From Hymenochaete sp. R1 (taxonomy: Eukaryota > Basidiomycota > Agaricomycetes > Hymenochaetales > Hymenochaetaceae), in contig JAFREE010000160.1 in NCBI GenBank assembly GCA_019400425.1, positions 1 through 56,238 of the forward strand: 56,238 nt of DNA, in the 5' to 3' direction. Shown piece after piece: positions 33,663-46,339 of this stretch. A model generated the notes under the pieces. It was given only the letters and a program-made list of their open reading frames with translations, did not search any database and had not been told where the DNA came from. The stretch's first letter is position 1. Each line of letters starts with the position of its first letter. A program made the translations under genes and the position numbers.

Positions 33663-35586
33663 GATGACGATGGTGATGTAGGCACCAAGTCAAAGATGGT
33701 TTGTTCAAGCAAGTTGTCACGGTGGTGATGGTGATGATGATGATGAGAAAAGAGGAGTTGAAGGAGAAGATGGCAAAGATGGCGAAGATGGGTGGAGTGT
33801 TCAAGTTTAAAGCGAAAAGCCAAGAAGAGCGGAGGTGGGACGTCAAGAGAGATGGATTTCAGTATTCAGTATATCTCTGACTCTGACTGCGAGTGATATG
33901 ATGACCGGTGGGTGATGCGCGGTCTGAGCTTAAGCTGATTGCTGGTTGCAATGGAGACGAGACGCGGAGCCAGTGCGGATTCGGAGAGTCAGACTCAGAG
34001 AGGTCGAAACACCCGAATACAATGGAATCTCCGGTCTTTATACGATATCCCAGAACTCTGAAAACAGCAGGCAAATTAAAGCCCGAGACCGATAAGGAAG
34101 GAAACTCGTCCTAAGTAACGCCGTCAACTCGAGCGCCACGCCACCGTGACGTCCATGGAAAAACTTGAACAAAGAGCGCCAAAGGAGGAAAGTTGCAGTA
34201 CCAGTAACGATCATCATTTAATGCGATGTGTGCCGTGTCGTCCAACAAGGAAGAAGAGAAGACTGAACTTACGTAGAATATAACATGTGTACCTGCCCTG
34301 ACTCGTGGGTTGTCTGGCTCTGGCTAAGACCGAATCCGAACCCGAATCCGAATCAATGATCTCCGGCTCCCTCTCCGAGTCTGTTTCGTTTCGTTTCGTT
34401 TCCAACTTTGCCGGCGACTACCAATGAGGGAGGGGCTCTGAGTCTGAGTCTGAGCGTGAGTACTCAGTAAGAGTAAGAGGTAAGAGGTAAGTGGCGCGGG
34501 TGACTCGGAGATGGGGTCGATATGAGATGAGGACGACGGTTTGGTTTTGGCAGATGTGGAATGGAGAGTGAAGAATGTGATTTTATTGGATTTCAAGATG
34601 ACTGCCAGTGCCAGCGGGCGAGAAACCCTCCAGAGAAGACAGACAGAAGACAGAAGACAGAACAGAAGCATCGGCGAAGACACTCAGAATTCGTCTCTTT
34701 TTTGTTTTTGTTTTCTTCGACCGACTCTGACTCCGACTCCGAGTTCTTGACTCAATGACTCTCGGGCGGGCGGGTGGAGGCTGCGAGGCGCGCGTGATAG
34801 GTGATAGAGAGAAGAAGACGGGCGCTGTTACTGACTTACTCTTCTTCTGGATGATCATCGACCGCGCCGCGCCGCGCTGCAGTTCGCCCCATTTCTGGCA
34901 TCCCAAAGCATTAATATTTCACCGAAACTTTTGTAATATTAATTCGTCATAGGACCTAGGACCTAGGATAGTAGGAAGCGATCTTGATGATGTATCTCTG
35001 ATTCAATACGAGTACCACTAGACCGCCGGCGGAGGAAAACTGGTACTCGAAGAGAGAACTCACCACTCAATGAATGAGACAGCTTGATTGAATCCACTGA
35101 CTGACATCGACGACCATTAATTGGACCGACGACGCAACGCTTGCATGGTCTGCATCTACACTGGCATCTGCATCTTCACGAGCCCGAACCTCAACCCCAG
35201 GCTGGGTGCCATGACTCAACATTAAGATTCGCCTGAATCATACGATACAGTATTAACACGAACCGGAGCCCGGAGCGTATGGTACACGATACGTGTGACA
35301 GGAAATACACTGATGCACATAACGATATTAATATAAATCTTGATGACACTTCCCTCCCTCGGGGTGAAGCTGAAGACGAGCCTCTCCCCGAGAGGAGAAC
35401 AAGTTCGTTCGAACGGTACCCATGGGGCGTGGACGTGGGTATGGGCACACCGGAACGTCAACCCCACGAAGATACATCGTGATTCACCGATACAAAAATC
35501 CCAAACTCTCCTCTCATCTTCCTTTCTCTCCCATTCTCTCTCTCGTTCATATCAAACCGAAGCGAATCATATCGTACCATACGCGC
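33663..35586. other. Intergenic, G-alpha promoter side and RPB9 3' side
   Basis: About 1.9 kb with no recognised exon. Contains GAT/CTGACT-rich simple sequence and a short direct repeat of AGGACCT near 34951-34967. Nothing else supported. Confidence 0.45.
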
Positions 35587-36289
35587 CTAATCATCCCTCG
35601 TCGCATCCGCCTGCACGTTCGGGTCCGTAAAGGGGTGGTTGCACGCAGTGCAGACGAAGAACAGCGTCATGCGCGTCTCGCGCCGCTTTGATTGGTCTTG
35701 GAAGAACACCGAGCTGTTGAGAGAAAGCGAAGACAGAGAAAGAGGAAGAAGTCAGCGTGATTTTTTTTTCGTTTTTCGGGTTTCGTGGTCCCGAAAAGGT
35801 CGTGGATGGACGCGAGAAGGAAGAGGTGGGTGGGTGAGATCGGAGGTTGGTCGATGTAGACCACAGAAGGGAGGATGGATGGATGGAAGAGAAGAAAGAA
35901 GAAGAGAAGAGAAACTCACTCCTGGTTCCCGCATTGCGGACACGTCTGGTCCTGCGAATGCGCAAGCGTCGTGTCCGACGGCAAATCCTGCACCACGCCC
36001 ACTTGCTCCCTATCACGAGTCGCAAAACAAAAACACACGCGAGAAAACCCATCGTCAGTTCCCAGTTTCCAATACGATCCCCCGCCGCCCCCCAACCCCC
36101 AGGCGAAAAGAAGACAGAAAGAAAGACGCACTTGGTAACCGTCAACAAATCGTTCCGATACACGCAACTATTATCCCCCAGCTCGTCGTACTCGCAGATC
36201 CGACACGCGAAGACCATGACGCGGCGTTGTTGGTCTGCCTTTGGGTACAGCATGTTGTTGCATTCTGAGCAGAAGTGGAGGGAGGCCAT
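35587..36289 (-). CDS. RPB9: RNA polymerase II subunit RPB9
   Basis: Three exons (36132-36289, 35920-36009, 35587-35713) encode 124 residues, matching the about 122 of yeast Rpb9. It is a nuclear zinc-binding subunit on the lobe of Pol II, involved in start-site choice and proofreading. The first zinc ribbon is FCSECNNMLYP with CRICEY. Next come YRNDLLTVTKEQVGVVQDLP and the second ribbon CPQCGNQ with FFVCTACNH, preceded by the SVFFQDQSKRRE block that parallels NVFFQSQQRRKD in yeast. The start at MASLHFCSEC gives the family N-terminus. An in-frame upstream extension exists but does not match the family. Divergent from the cyclophilin gene, sharing a 1-kb upstream region. Confidence 0.95.
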
Positions 36290-36452
36290 GGGTGTGTGGT
36301 GGTGAGTGGTGAGTGGTGGCCAAGTCAAGGCAGGCAGCGCCTTGTTGCGTCGAAAGAATCGGAGTGGAAAGTCTATTAATTTCGGAGCCGAGGATTTACT
36401 GGTCACGTGGACATTTCCAAAACCAGCCTCTGACTTTCCTTCTTAACCTTCT

Positions 36453-36489
<37 letters not shown>

Positions 36490-37290
36490 TCCAGATTCCT
36501 TTCCTCCCCACTCGCTTCGATCCCCAAGCCATATCGAAAAACGCATGTTAGACTTCCGAACAAAATCACTGCGGATATCCTATTTTACTCGATCCTGATC
36601 TCATTTTCCCCCCTTATTTCAATATTTGTTTGAGGAGCGTCGTTGAGAAGTGCACTGACTGACTGACTTCATCCCCACCTTCACACCCTTCTCGTAGGTT
36701 CTAATTAATATTGTATCTTGAACGTGTTTGCGGGGATTGGTTTTACCTTCTCCTTCATCTGAGTCTCTGTAGGATTGGATAACTTGAAGAATCGTTGACA
36801 GTTTTAGTTTCGTGTAATCGTGTATACTGCGCGGCAGATAAATCGGAGGATATGTTTGACGATAAAAGATACTGCTACTAGTGATGGTGCTTATGTGTAA
36901 TATTGGTGGAACAGCAGAAATGCTTGGGTCTGGTCCAGTGGTCCTACGGAACTGGAAAGCTGCGGCTACTTAAAGGCTCGATATTAATATTGAAGGAAAA
37001 CGTGCGAATGACAGTAGAGAGACGAAACAAAGTTCTAGCAGCTTCCAAAACCAAGGGACCATTCATATTCCCCATCCAGAGATCAATCCAGTCGTAGAAA
37101 AAAGCGCGCGCATACGTAGACACATCCCGCACCCAACTCTGCTCCTTCCTTCCTTTCTCCATACCCACTACCATCTCCATCCATCCACCCATCTACAAAC
37201 CCCACCGTCCGACGTTCATCGTCCACCAAATTCTATCTTCTATCACCCATCACCCATCACCGTCACAGCACCAACACCAGCACCAGCTCT
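36290..37290. other. Shared divergent promoter region of RPB9 and CYP40
   Basis: One kilobase between divergent starts, with a (CGT)12 microsatellite at 36454-36489 and a C/T-rich leader before 37291. No gene seen. Confidence 0.5.
36454..36489. repeat. (CGT)12 microsatellite
   Basis: Twelve uninterrupted CGT units in the RPB9/CYP40 intergenic region, about 165 bp upstream of RPB9. Confidence 0.85.
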
Positions 37291-39262
37291 ATGGCAGAAT
37301 CGGAAACACCCAAACAACGCCCTATCGTGTTCTTCGACATCGTCAAGGGCGAAGACGTAGAGAACAAGACGTCCTTGGGACGGGTCGTCTTCTCGCTCTA
37401 CGATGACCTCGTGCCCAAGACGGCTGAGAACTTCCGTGCGTGGCTTCTTCTTTTTCTTCCTTTTTTTCTGCGTGAAAGAGGTTTTGGGCTAATGTACTGT
37501 ATTGATCGTGTGTCGTCTGTTTTTCGTCTCGCCTTATGCTACTGCTGTCGCCGTCGGCGGGTTCAAATTTGCGCATACGCATACGCATACACATACAGGC
37601 GCTTTGTGTACCGGCGAGAAGGGCACCGGCAATTCTGGGAAACCGCTTTGTTACCGTGGTAGCAAGTTTCATAGGGTCATCAAACAGTACGTTTCTCCCC
37701 CTACGATATACACTTGGGAGCAGAAGAGAGAGAGAAGAGACTGATGACGCTTGGGGATTGTGTATGCGTATAGGTTCATGATCCAGGGAGGCGACTTCAC
37801 GGCAGGCAACGGTACGGGCGGCGAGTCCATCTATGGCGAGAAGTTCGAGGATGAGGGGTTCCCTGTGAAGCATGAGAAACCGTTCTTGCTTTCGATGGTA
37901 CGTAGCGTGTTCGTATTCATGAACCAAAAGCGGGAACAAAAGGCGCGCTGTGCTGCGTCTATGCGCAGTCACAATCCCGCAGCCCCATCCCCACCCCAAG
38001 CGCACACACTTTACACTTTCCTCTCTGACCAACCCATTCAACACTAACCGCGCTTTATTTTCTTCTTTACCCCCCTTCCCGAACAATGAAAAACAGGCCA
38101 ACGCAGGCCCCAACACAAACGGCTCCCAATTCTTCATCACGACGGTCCCCACCCCGCACCTCGACAACAAACACGTCGTCTTCGGCGAGGTCATCAAGGG
38201 CAAGTCCATCGTGCGCCAGATCGAGAACACCGAGACCGCCGCGGGCGACGCGCCCGTCGAGCCGTTCGTTATTGAGGAGTGTGGGGTGCTGGAGCCGGGC
38301 GACCCGTCGTTGGAGGTGGGGGCGGTGGGGAGCGGTGAAGGTGCGTTTTTTTCGGGCAATGGCTGTATTATCTTGGGGAGGATAGGTCATGAATCTGACT
38401 GCGTTTTTTTTCTATTTTTTTTTAATCTTTTATTTTGGCGAAAAAATTACATGCGCTGCGTTTGCAGACCCGTACGAAGACTGGCCGCAGGACGACGATC
38501 GCGACGTGAGCAACCACCCCGAAGTTTCGCTTGAAGCCGGCACGTTCCTCAAAGCCCTAGGGAACGACAAGTTCAAAGCCGGCGACGTCCAGCTCGCTCT
38601 CGAGAAATGGCAAAGTGCGCTCTTTTCTTCTCTCTCTCTCTTTCGCTTCCACATCTCCTTCCCCTGTTAACCCCATTCTGAACTAACGTTTTCTTCTTCC
38701 TTTCTTCTTTCTTATTACCATGAACGTCACGACCACGACCACGACGACAGAGGCCATCCGCTACCTCGACCAACACCCCATCCTGCCCACCACACTCGCG
38801 CCCGAAACACGCGCAGAATACACCTCCCTCCTCGGCTCGCTCCTCCTCAACGCCGCCCTCGCAGCGACCAAACTCAAGGGCCCCTCCAACGCACACCTCG
38901 CACTCGAGTACACCACCCGCCTGCTCGCAAACTCTTCCGCCACTGCCGCAGCAGGAGCATCATCAGAGCCCGTCGAAACGTCCACCCCTATCACAACAAC
39001 TCCAGAAGGTTCAGGAGAAGGAGACGCCAAACCCACATTCACCCTCACCCCCGCCGAACGCGCCAAGGCCCTCTTCCGCCGCGCCCTCGCGCAGGTCGCC
39101 CTGCACGAGGACGAGCGCGCCGAGGCGGATCTGGTGGAGGCGCTCGGGTACGCGCCGGGCGATGGTGGGGTGAGTGGGGAGTTGGAGAAGGTGCGGGCGA
39201 GGAGGAAGGAGAGGAGGGAGAAGGAGAAGAAGGCGTTTAGGGGGTTGTTTGGGGGGTCGTAG
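37291..39262 (+). CDS. Cyclophilin-40-type peptidyl-prolyl isomerase with TPR domain
   Basis: Six exons (37291-37435, 37599-37686, 37774-37897, 38097-38340, 38468-38614, 38751-39262) encode 419 residues. The cyclophilin domain (about 10-175) shows [35 protein letters not shown] (catalytic Arg in FHR), [10 protein letters not shown] and [18 protein letters not shown]. After a linker ([10 protein letters not shown]), a C-terminal TPR region begins at [20 protein letters not shown] and includes [20 protein letters not shown]. This is the CYP40/Cpr6/Cpr7 arrangement, an Hsp90 co-chaperone in the cytosol. It is longer than typical (about 370) because of an Ala/Ser/Thr/Pro-rich insertion inside the TPR region. 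Intron 1 holds a CATACG repeat. In-frame junctions support all five introns. Confidence 0.92.
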
Positions 39263-40261
39263 GGTTGGTTGGGTGTAGAGAGCATCGCGAACCGAGATGA
39301 GACGGCGGCGTGTACGAAGGCGAAGTTATGTAGAAGAGCGCAAATGTCTCCTCATCCAGTCGAACATACAGTATCTAAAAAATAGAATTGCAGCATCTAT
39401 TTTTTCTTTCTTTCTGCGCGACTTTTCCGATACAACAATCCACACGAACAGTAGGAATCTTATGATGCTCAAAGCACTTGTACGAAGCGTGCCCTTGAGC
39501 TTTGCTGATGCTGATCGGCTCCGAATCCACAGCAGTGGAGAGCACTAAGCATATACACAACCCAAATCGATCACCTCAACAACATACAAGTATACCGTAC
39601 CATACGTACACAAGAAACCCCCCTCCCCTCCCTCCCCCACCAAAAAAAAGAGACGAATCATAAAGCGACGAAGATAAAGATAACGATCACACACACCGTC
39701 ACTGTGCAAGGGTGGTCCTTAGACCCTTGAAGGCATCCGAAGTGGCGCGTCATGAGGAGTCAGGTAAAACGAAAGCAAAAGTATATACGTTATAGTGATG
39801 GTAATATTTCTTTCGACTACATGGGGGGTCATAGACATGACATAGGCATTGACATTGGCACAGCAAGAAGAGAAAAAAAAAGAAATATCAGAGAAGAATA
39901 GACAATGAATAAAGAATCGTTGAACGATGGGGATGAGCTGAAGTGCAGAAAGGCGAGGAAGGAAAAGAACAGGTACACTAGTATTACCCCTATACTGTAG
40001 AGAGGAATTCCGTCTTCCGTTTTTTTTTAAGAGAGAGAAAGGCATATGACGACGACAAAGAATCGGATCCATGAACCCACAAGATGAGAAGGTGAACATA
40101 TGAGAAGGGACCTAAAAGGGGCGCGACGCGACGCGACACACAGCGGTAATGGAAGGCTACAGCCGGCATCCGATCATCCGCTCGCGTCAAGACTAGTATT
40201 GATATTTGCTCTCTCAGTCGCGGCCCGCTACTTGACTGACTCGGGCCACTCTTACGAGTCT
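39263..40261. other. Convergent intergenic region between CYP40 and the Dep1-like gene
   Basis: One kilobase between two convergent 3' ends. No gene, RNA or repeat of note seen. Confidence 0.5.
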
Positions 40262-43200
40262 TTATGATCCATTAATATTCCCCAGCGGCACGGCAGTCAT
40301 CTTCGGCGGCGCCATATGCGACGCATCCACAGATCCCAACGGCTGTGCAGGCCCCGCCAGCCCCACCGAATTCGTCGTCGTCGTCGTCGGCACATCCCTG
40401 GAACTCGGGTACACCCCCGGGCCAACTGTAGGAGGTGACGAGTGTCCATGTGCGTGTCCGTTATGTCCATTCAGCGAAGGCAAAGGCATGTTGACGTCCG
40501 AGGCCGGTCGTGTCCCTGGCCCCGCGAGTGCACCAGGAGTCCCAAGCCTCGTCCCCGGAGTCCCAGGACCCGCTGGTGTCCCTCCAAACGGCACAGGGAG
40601 CGGCTTCACCAAAGGGAGAGGCGAGCTCCGCACCCCTTTCGGCGTGGAGATGCCTCCTCCTGGCCCGTTGCTCGACGATCCTGGGCTCGCGTTCGCGGGT
40701 GCATTGACGCCCGAGCGCGGAGACGTGTGGCTTGAGCCCAGTGAACCGAGGCGAGAAGAAGGGGAGTGGAGGAGGGACGAGCTGAAGGCCGGGGCGGGTG
40801 CAGGGCCCATGCCCGGCCCAGACGGGGGCGGAAGCGGATGCGTGTTTGTTGACGGACTTCGCTGGACGATGGGGAACTTGCCGTTCCGAGTCGCCACACC
40901 TGTGGCGGAGCCTGAAGAGTGTGGAGAGCGGATTCCATTTGGAGCAGTACCGGAGCTCTGTCGTGAGTGGTTATGTTGTACGATGTGCGGGCGACGTCCG
41001 TCGCTGGAGTCGGTCGCAGGCGGGGGCGGAGGTTGTCCTGGTCCATATCCTTCCGTGTGCTCATAGCGCGTCCGTTCGCGGTCGCGGTCACGGTCACGGT
41101 CATCTATCCAATGATCGCCGTCTTCGCCTTGTCTTTGACCATTGAAGTTAGTCTGCATGGCCTGCGATGGCGTCATAACATACGGCGAAGGACGATCTCG
41201 CTCAGGTACAGGTCCTGACTGGTTCATCGTTGGGTGATGCGTAGCTCGCCCTCTTTCCCTCTCTCGCTCTCGTTCTTCCTCGTGTTTCCAAAGCGGGCTT
41301 GACGTCCTCGGAGGTTTCTGCGGAAGATTTCTTTGATCAGTCGACGGGAGATGCCGAGGTATTTCATGATCTATATCAGGAGGTGGTCTGCTACCCGTCG
41401 AAGACGATGAGGGCATCCTCCCGGCCGACGGTGCGTGAGGATGGTAGCTGTGCCGATGGACATAGTGGTGATGGTGCGGCATTGCTTGGGTCTGCTGCTG
41501 GTGCACCTGGTTATTTCTTTGCGAGAGCGGCGCTGATGATGCATGTACCCGTTGATATCCATCCTGCCGTTGTCCCTCTTTCGACTTCTCTTCATGCCAC
41601 AACCTCTCTCTCTCCCGCTCCCTTTCCGTTATTTTCTCTCGTTCTCTGTCCCGATCCCTTTCATGTCCATCCCCTCGGCCGTCCTTACCATACCCATTTA
41701 TAGCAGGGGGCTTCGAAGGGCCTGGCGGACCAACGCTCGCCCCAGCGCTCGTTGGCACGGATGTCCAATGTTGGCCAGGTCCGTTTGCTACGCCATAAAC
41801 TGGTCCACCATTAGGTGGCCCATGCTCATACGGCGACTGTGAGCGCTTTGGCTGACGTGCGTACGCGCCAGACGATGGCGGCGGAGCCCCTGGGCCCTGA
41901 ATGTTACGTCCCCCAGGATGGTGAATACTTCCCATAGGCGGAGGGGGTACAGGCTGAGGTGCATGAGGCTGTGGGTGAAATACACGACCTGGCGGGGGTA
42001 CGGGTCCGTAAGCATTGTGAAGAGGGACGGTACCATTGAGCATGCCGTGTACCGCAAAGGGCGGCGCACGACCGGGAGGGGCCATACCTTGAGGAATATT
42101 GTAGTCCGCATAATGTTGATCGAAAGATGGCGGCACGTTCAGTCCAGGGCCGATCTCACCTGGTATGGAGCCATGATACACACGATTTCGAGGGGCAGTT
42201 AGTTGCTGGAGGTCAGTTTGTATTTCCTGGTTGGTCAACAGGGTTAACGTTGGATACGTGTTGTCATCAGCATTGTCCGTGTACTTGCGCTTGAGCTTTG
42301 AACGCTCGTACGCTGGCTCCAACGACGCGAACTTCGCCAGTTCTCGGACCGATACGGTCGTCGGGGGTGCCGACGTGGTAGGAGGCTGGGGTACGCGATA
42401 TTCTGGAAAGCGAATATAAAGATGCATTGCATAACTAGTAACCGTAGGAGAGCAGACGTACGGGGAGGTGGGCGTTCCAATATGCGTTTCTCTCTTTCCA
42501 TCTTCCTTCGTTTCCTGTTGGCTTCCGCATGCATATCTGTTTGTAGCTCATCACGCTCGAACTGAGGTACAAGCATATCAGATTACGCCTTATCGGCAAC
42601 GTTGACACGCTCACCTTCCACCAGCTCCAAACCGCATCTTCTTCGACCTCGCGCATCATAGTAACGTGGTCGTCCTCGTGTTTCCGTCTTTTCGCAGCAA
42701 GATCTAGTCGACGGTCGTGTCGTATCTGTAACTCAGACTGAAGATGAAGCATCTCCGGATGTATGCCTAGAGCAGAGCATAAGAAAATAGATCGTCGTAG
42801 CGAATTGATGTAGTTAACGCGCCTTGGAATATCATGGCTTCTTCCACGGCTAGCTCTTCCATTTTCTCAATGTATAGGGCTTCCCTGACCAAACCGAATC
42901 GGAGCTCAATTTGGGCTAGGACATCGAGAGCCTCTGCACGGTGAGCAGGCTGTAGTTCGAGATCGGCTTCCTCAGCTTCAGCTTCAGCCTCTGCGTCGGG
43001 ATCTGCATCAGGATCGGGACGTTCCGCCATTTCGGTGTCATCATCGTTCTCCGCCTCAATGACGACGGCAGGCTCAACCGGTTCGTCCTTGACCATATTT
43101 TGCTCGGGCAACGGTGTGTTGGTGCCTTCATGTTCCTCTGGTTCTGGAGACGTGGAGGGAGAAGCAGAGGGCGTTTTGATGAGCTGCTGGCCAGCCATGA

Positions 43201-44017
43201 TGGAGCTGCCCGCGGGTGCGACGGGGACAACGGGGGCGGTGTCGACATTTTTGGGAGGTTCAGCATCCAGCTCTCCTTCTTCGTCCTCATCTGGCTGGTC
43301 TTCGTTATCTTCTTCATTTTCTTCGGGCCTGTCTTCATCCTCTTCCGACTCTGCCGAGTAGTCGGTCGAGTGGTCATGGGCGTCCTCCTCTTCGGTGAGG
43401 GCGGGTGACGAGTCCCGGGTCGTGCCCTTGGCGAGAGGAAGGAGCGGAACGATGGGCACGTCTGGCGTGTCTTCATTATCAGATGCGAAGGCACCGTTTG
43501 CGGCGGGATTGCCACCATCGGCGTCGCCATTGTCGATATCCGACCCTGGGTCGCGCGAGGGGGGGTGCGAGTCCTCGCCCTCGCCGCCGTTCACTGCGAC
43601 CAGCTCGTCATCCTCTGCGTCGTCCGCCTCGTCCTGTCCGGGCGTGTCATCGGGTCTGGTGAGACTGGAACTGCTTTTCTTTGACGTTGCGCTGGGAGGC
43701 TCGTCTGTGCCCGGGGAGTCGTGGACTTTCCGACCGTTGGATTTGTACGCCCAGTCCCACATGGGTTCTGGCACGATCCCAGAGCGTTTCCGCCGTGGGC
43801 CGCGCCGAGAGGCCTTGTTTGGTTGTGTGCTGTTCGTGGATGACCTGGAAGGCTCTTGCTCGTCTTCTGTGAGCTCTGATAGCTCTGAGGAACTGTCGAG
43901 GCCTGCGGCCTTCGTGGTTGAGGGTGGTCTTGAGAGAGGATCTGGGATGGGAGGGGGTGAAGGAGAGGGGGAGGTAAGGGAGCCAGAAGAAGCCCTGAAG
44001 TCCGACATTGCGGGCAT
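40262..44017 (-). CDS. Dep1/Sds3-like subunit of an Rpd3L-type histone deacetylase complex
   Basis: Four exons (42823-44017, 42615-42766, 42462-42561, 40262-42402) encode 1195 residues. Residues 1-355 are acidic and Ser/Pro-rich, with WDWAYKSNGRK near 80. The Sds3-like domain runs from about 357 to 480: EALDVLAQIELRFGLVREAL, IEKMEELAVEEAMIFQGIHP, RHDRRLDLAAKRRKHEDD, VEEDAVWSWWK, and a basic coiled segment NRKRRKMEREKR. In yeast such proteins (Sds3, Dep1) bridge Rpd3 to Sin3 in repressor complexes. The last exon codes about 714 residues of low complexity (Pro/Gly/Ser/His, with ERERER runs), unusual for the family. Intron 1 must be GC-AG (donor GCGCGT) to keep QGIHPEML in frame. Start at MPAMSDF; an upstream in-frame stretch lacks a good ATG. 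Divergent from VPS26. Confidence 0.85.
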
Positions 44018-44979
44018 CGAGGGCGCGATGGCTGCGTTGTCGAGCTGGCTGTCGTTGAGGACGGGGAGGGCGAGGAGTAGAGAGGGAAGGGAGAGTCGGG
44101 AATGGACGATGGCGAGAGGAAAGGACAGAAGTAGAGAAGGAGAGGGCGTAAACAACTGTATCTCAAGTCTGCATGAGAAGTACTCACGTGATCTCCGAAG
44201 TACTGATGATCGACACTCACGACAACCCCTTTCCTCTCTTTGGTGCCACATTTATTTCACTTATTGACTCTGTTCCTTTGCTTTACATTTGATTCGGCTC
44301 GGCGTGGTCGTCGAAGTGAACAGAAGTCTGTGGCCATTGGTGTGGCATACGGAAGTATGCTGAGGACCAGCCGATATTTTGGTGGCTCATACACGAGTAG
44401 CTAGAGGACTGTCACGTATAGAGTATGGTCGCTTTATGCATCACTCTGCCTTTGTGGATGTGGATGAGTGATCCTCTTAAAGAGCTCGGGTTACTTGTGG
44501 CAAAAAGGGGGACAATCGACCCATGAGGAGGCGACGGCCAAAGACTTTTTGGAGATTCGGATCGACTTTCTTACAACCTCCTTTCCTTTCTGCGATTAAG
44601 CTGTCCCTATACGAGATGTGTAAGGTATCTTTCCGTACCCATTCATTCTTACGAACGATCAGAGAGATGCAGCCACTACCTCATCTTAGAACTCGAGTTC
44701 CGACTCTGTCCATAGGACAAACAAGCCCACACACAAAGTCCCAAATAGGAAGTGACGCGTATCACTGCACTTACCGTCGTCTGCCTCGAAACGACCAGGC
44801 CTGGGTCGCACCTACGCCGCTCTCTTGACAAGCGCTGCAACTTTCTCTCTTCTCGACACAACGCATCGCGGAAGCCTCCACGATAAGAACTTATTCCTAA
44901 GAAGTGAATAGCCAGTTGAGACCTTGAGTAAGAAGACGGAAAACGACCGCTTCTCTTCTGTCTCGATCCCAACCCAAGA
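44018..44979. other. Shared divergent promoter region of Dep1-like gene and VPS26
   Basis: 962 bp between divergent starts. No coding exon recognised. Confidence 0.5.
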
Positions 44980-46339
44980 ATGGCAGCCTACTTCTTCGCC
45001 TCTCCCGTCGACGTCGACATCAAGCTTGAAGGAGAGGAGGATAGAAGGCAGGTGGAAATTAAGGGAGACAAAGACAAGACGATGCGTTGTCCAATCTATT
45101 ATGACGGAGAATCTGTTGCCGGCCAGGTGCGTTCCGGCCCATGCCTCAAACCAATAATGCATGAACTCATCTGAACTCGACTTTTTTTTGGTTCCAATCC
45201 CGATACTGACACCACATAACAATCATTCATGCGATGTTGAAGGTATCGGTACGCGTCCGCGATGGAAAGAAGCTAACACATGACGGTATCAAGATCGACT
45301 TCATTGGATGCATAGGTCTGTCTTCCTTTCTGTCTCCTACCAAATCTTCGGCCTCTCTGACTGCTTCAACGCGCAATGAACCGCGGAATACAGAACTCTT
45401 TTATGACAGAGGTCACCACTCCGAGTTTCTCTCCATGTCCAAAGAACTTTCAGCACCCGGCGAGATGCGCCAAGCTCAGACCTTCGACTTCTGCTTCAAT
45501 AATGTCGAGAAGCAATACGAGAGCTACCAGGGGATCAATGTGAAACTGCGGTATGTTTCAGTTTCAATCTCAGTAAATATGTCTTATTTCCTATACGCCT
45601 CTGACTGGGTATTTCTGTTCGTAGATACGTTATAAAGGTAACAGTTGCCCGCCGGATAGCGGAGGTAGTAAAGGATCGGGATATCTGGGTACATTCGTTT
45701 AGAATGGCGCCTGAGGTGAACGCTTCGATAAGGATGGAGGTTGGTATCGAGGACTGTCTACATATCGAGTTTGAGTATAATAAATCTAAGTACGTCCAAA
45801 AGTCAATGCCCCCTTTCTCCCTCCGACCGAAAGCCAGCCAAACCAAATGCCGACTAATAACTTTCTCTCGCCCTTGCTCACATCAATTCTTCCTACCTTG
45901 ACCCCCTAGATACCACCTCAAAGACGTCATCGTCGGCCGCATCTACTTCCTCCTCGTTCGTATCAAGATCAAACACATGGAACTCTCCATTATCCGCCGC
46001 GAAACGACCGGCGCTTCCCCGAACCAATACAACGAATCTGAGACCATAGCGAAACACGAGATCATGGACGGCGCACCAGTCAAGGGCGAGACGATCCCCA
46101 TCCGACTGTTCCTTGGAGGGTTCGACCTCACGCCGACGTTTAGGGACATTAACAAGAAGTTCTCGACGAGATATTATTTGAACTTGGTGTTAATTGATGA
46201 GGAGAATCGGAGGTATTTTAAACAGCAGGCACGTGTGGATTTTCTATGGCCCTTTCACTTTCGTGTATTGACAATTGGTATGTTGTAGGAAATCACTATA
46301 TTTAGGTTGCCGGATGAAAACCCGGTCCAAGCTGCTTAA
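44980..46339 (+). CDS. VPS26: Retromer subunit VPS26
   Basis: Six exons (44980-45126, 45243-45315, 45394-45550, 45625-45789, 45910-46228, 46289-46339) encode 303 residues, close to the family's usual 300-330. The arrestin-like protein is part of the cargo-recognition trimer VPS26-VPS29-VPS35 on endosomes, returning receptors to the Golgi. Family blocks include MAAYFFASPVDVDIKLEGE, VSVRVRDGKKLTHDGIKIDF, IELFYDRGHH, SIIRRETTGASPNQYNESET, GAPVKGETIPIRLFLGG and FSTRYYLNLVLIDEENRRYF. The last junction joins KQQ to EITIFRLP only if intron 5 uses a GC donor (CAG/GCACGT, 46229-46288). The GT alternative two codons on leads to a stop. Yeast calls the homologue PEP8. Confidence 0.94.

Noticed and set aside
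36313..36633. Frame with a poly-Arg run
   Set aside because: The run is the translation of the (CGT)12 microsatellite.
40488..41066. 192-codon plus-strand frame opposite the Dep1-like tail
   Set aside because: Shadow of low-complexity Pro/Gly/Ser sequence; no family features.
43395..44267. 290-codon plus-strand frame opposite the Dep1-like first exon
   Set aside because: Antisense mirror of an acidic, Ser-rich coding region; composition explains the open frame.
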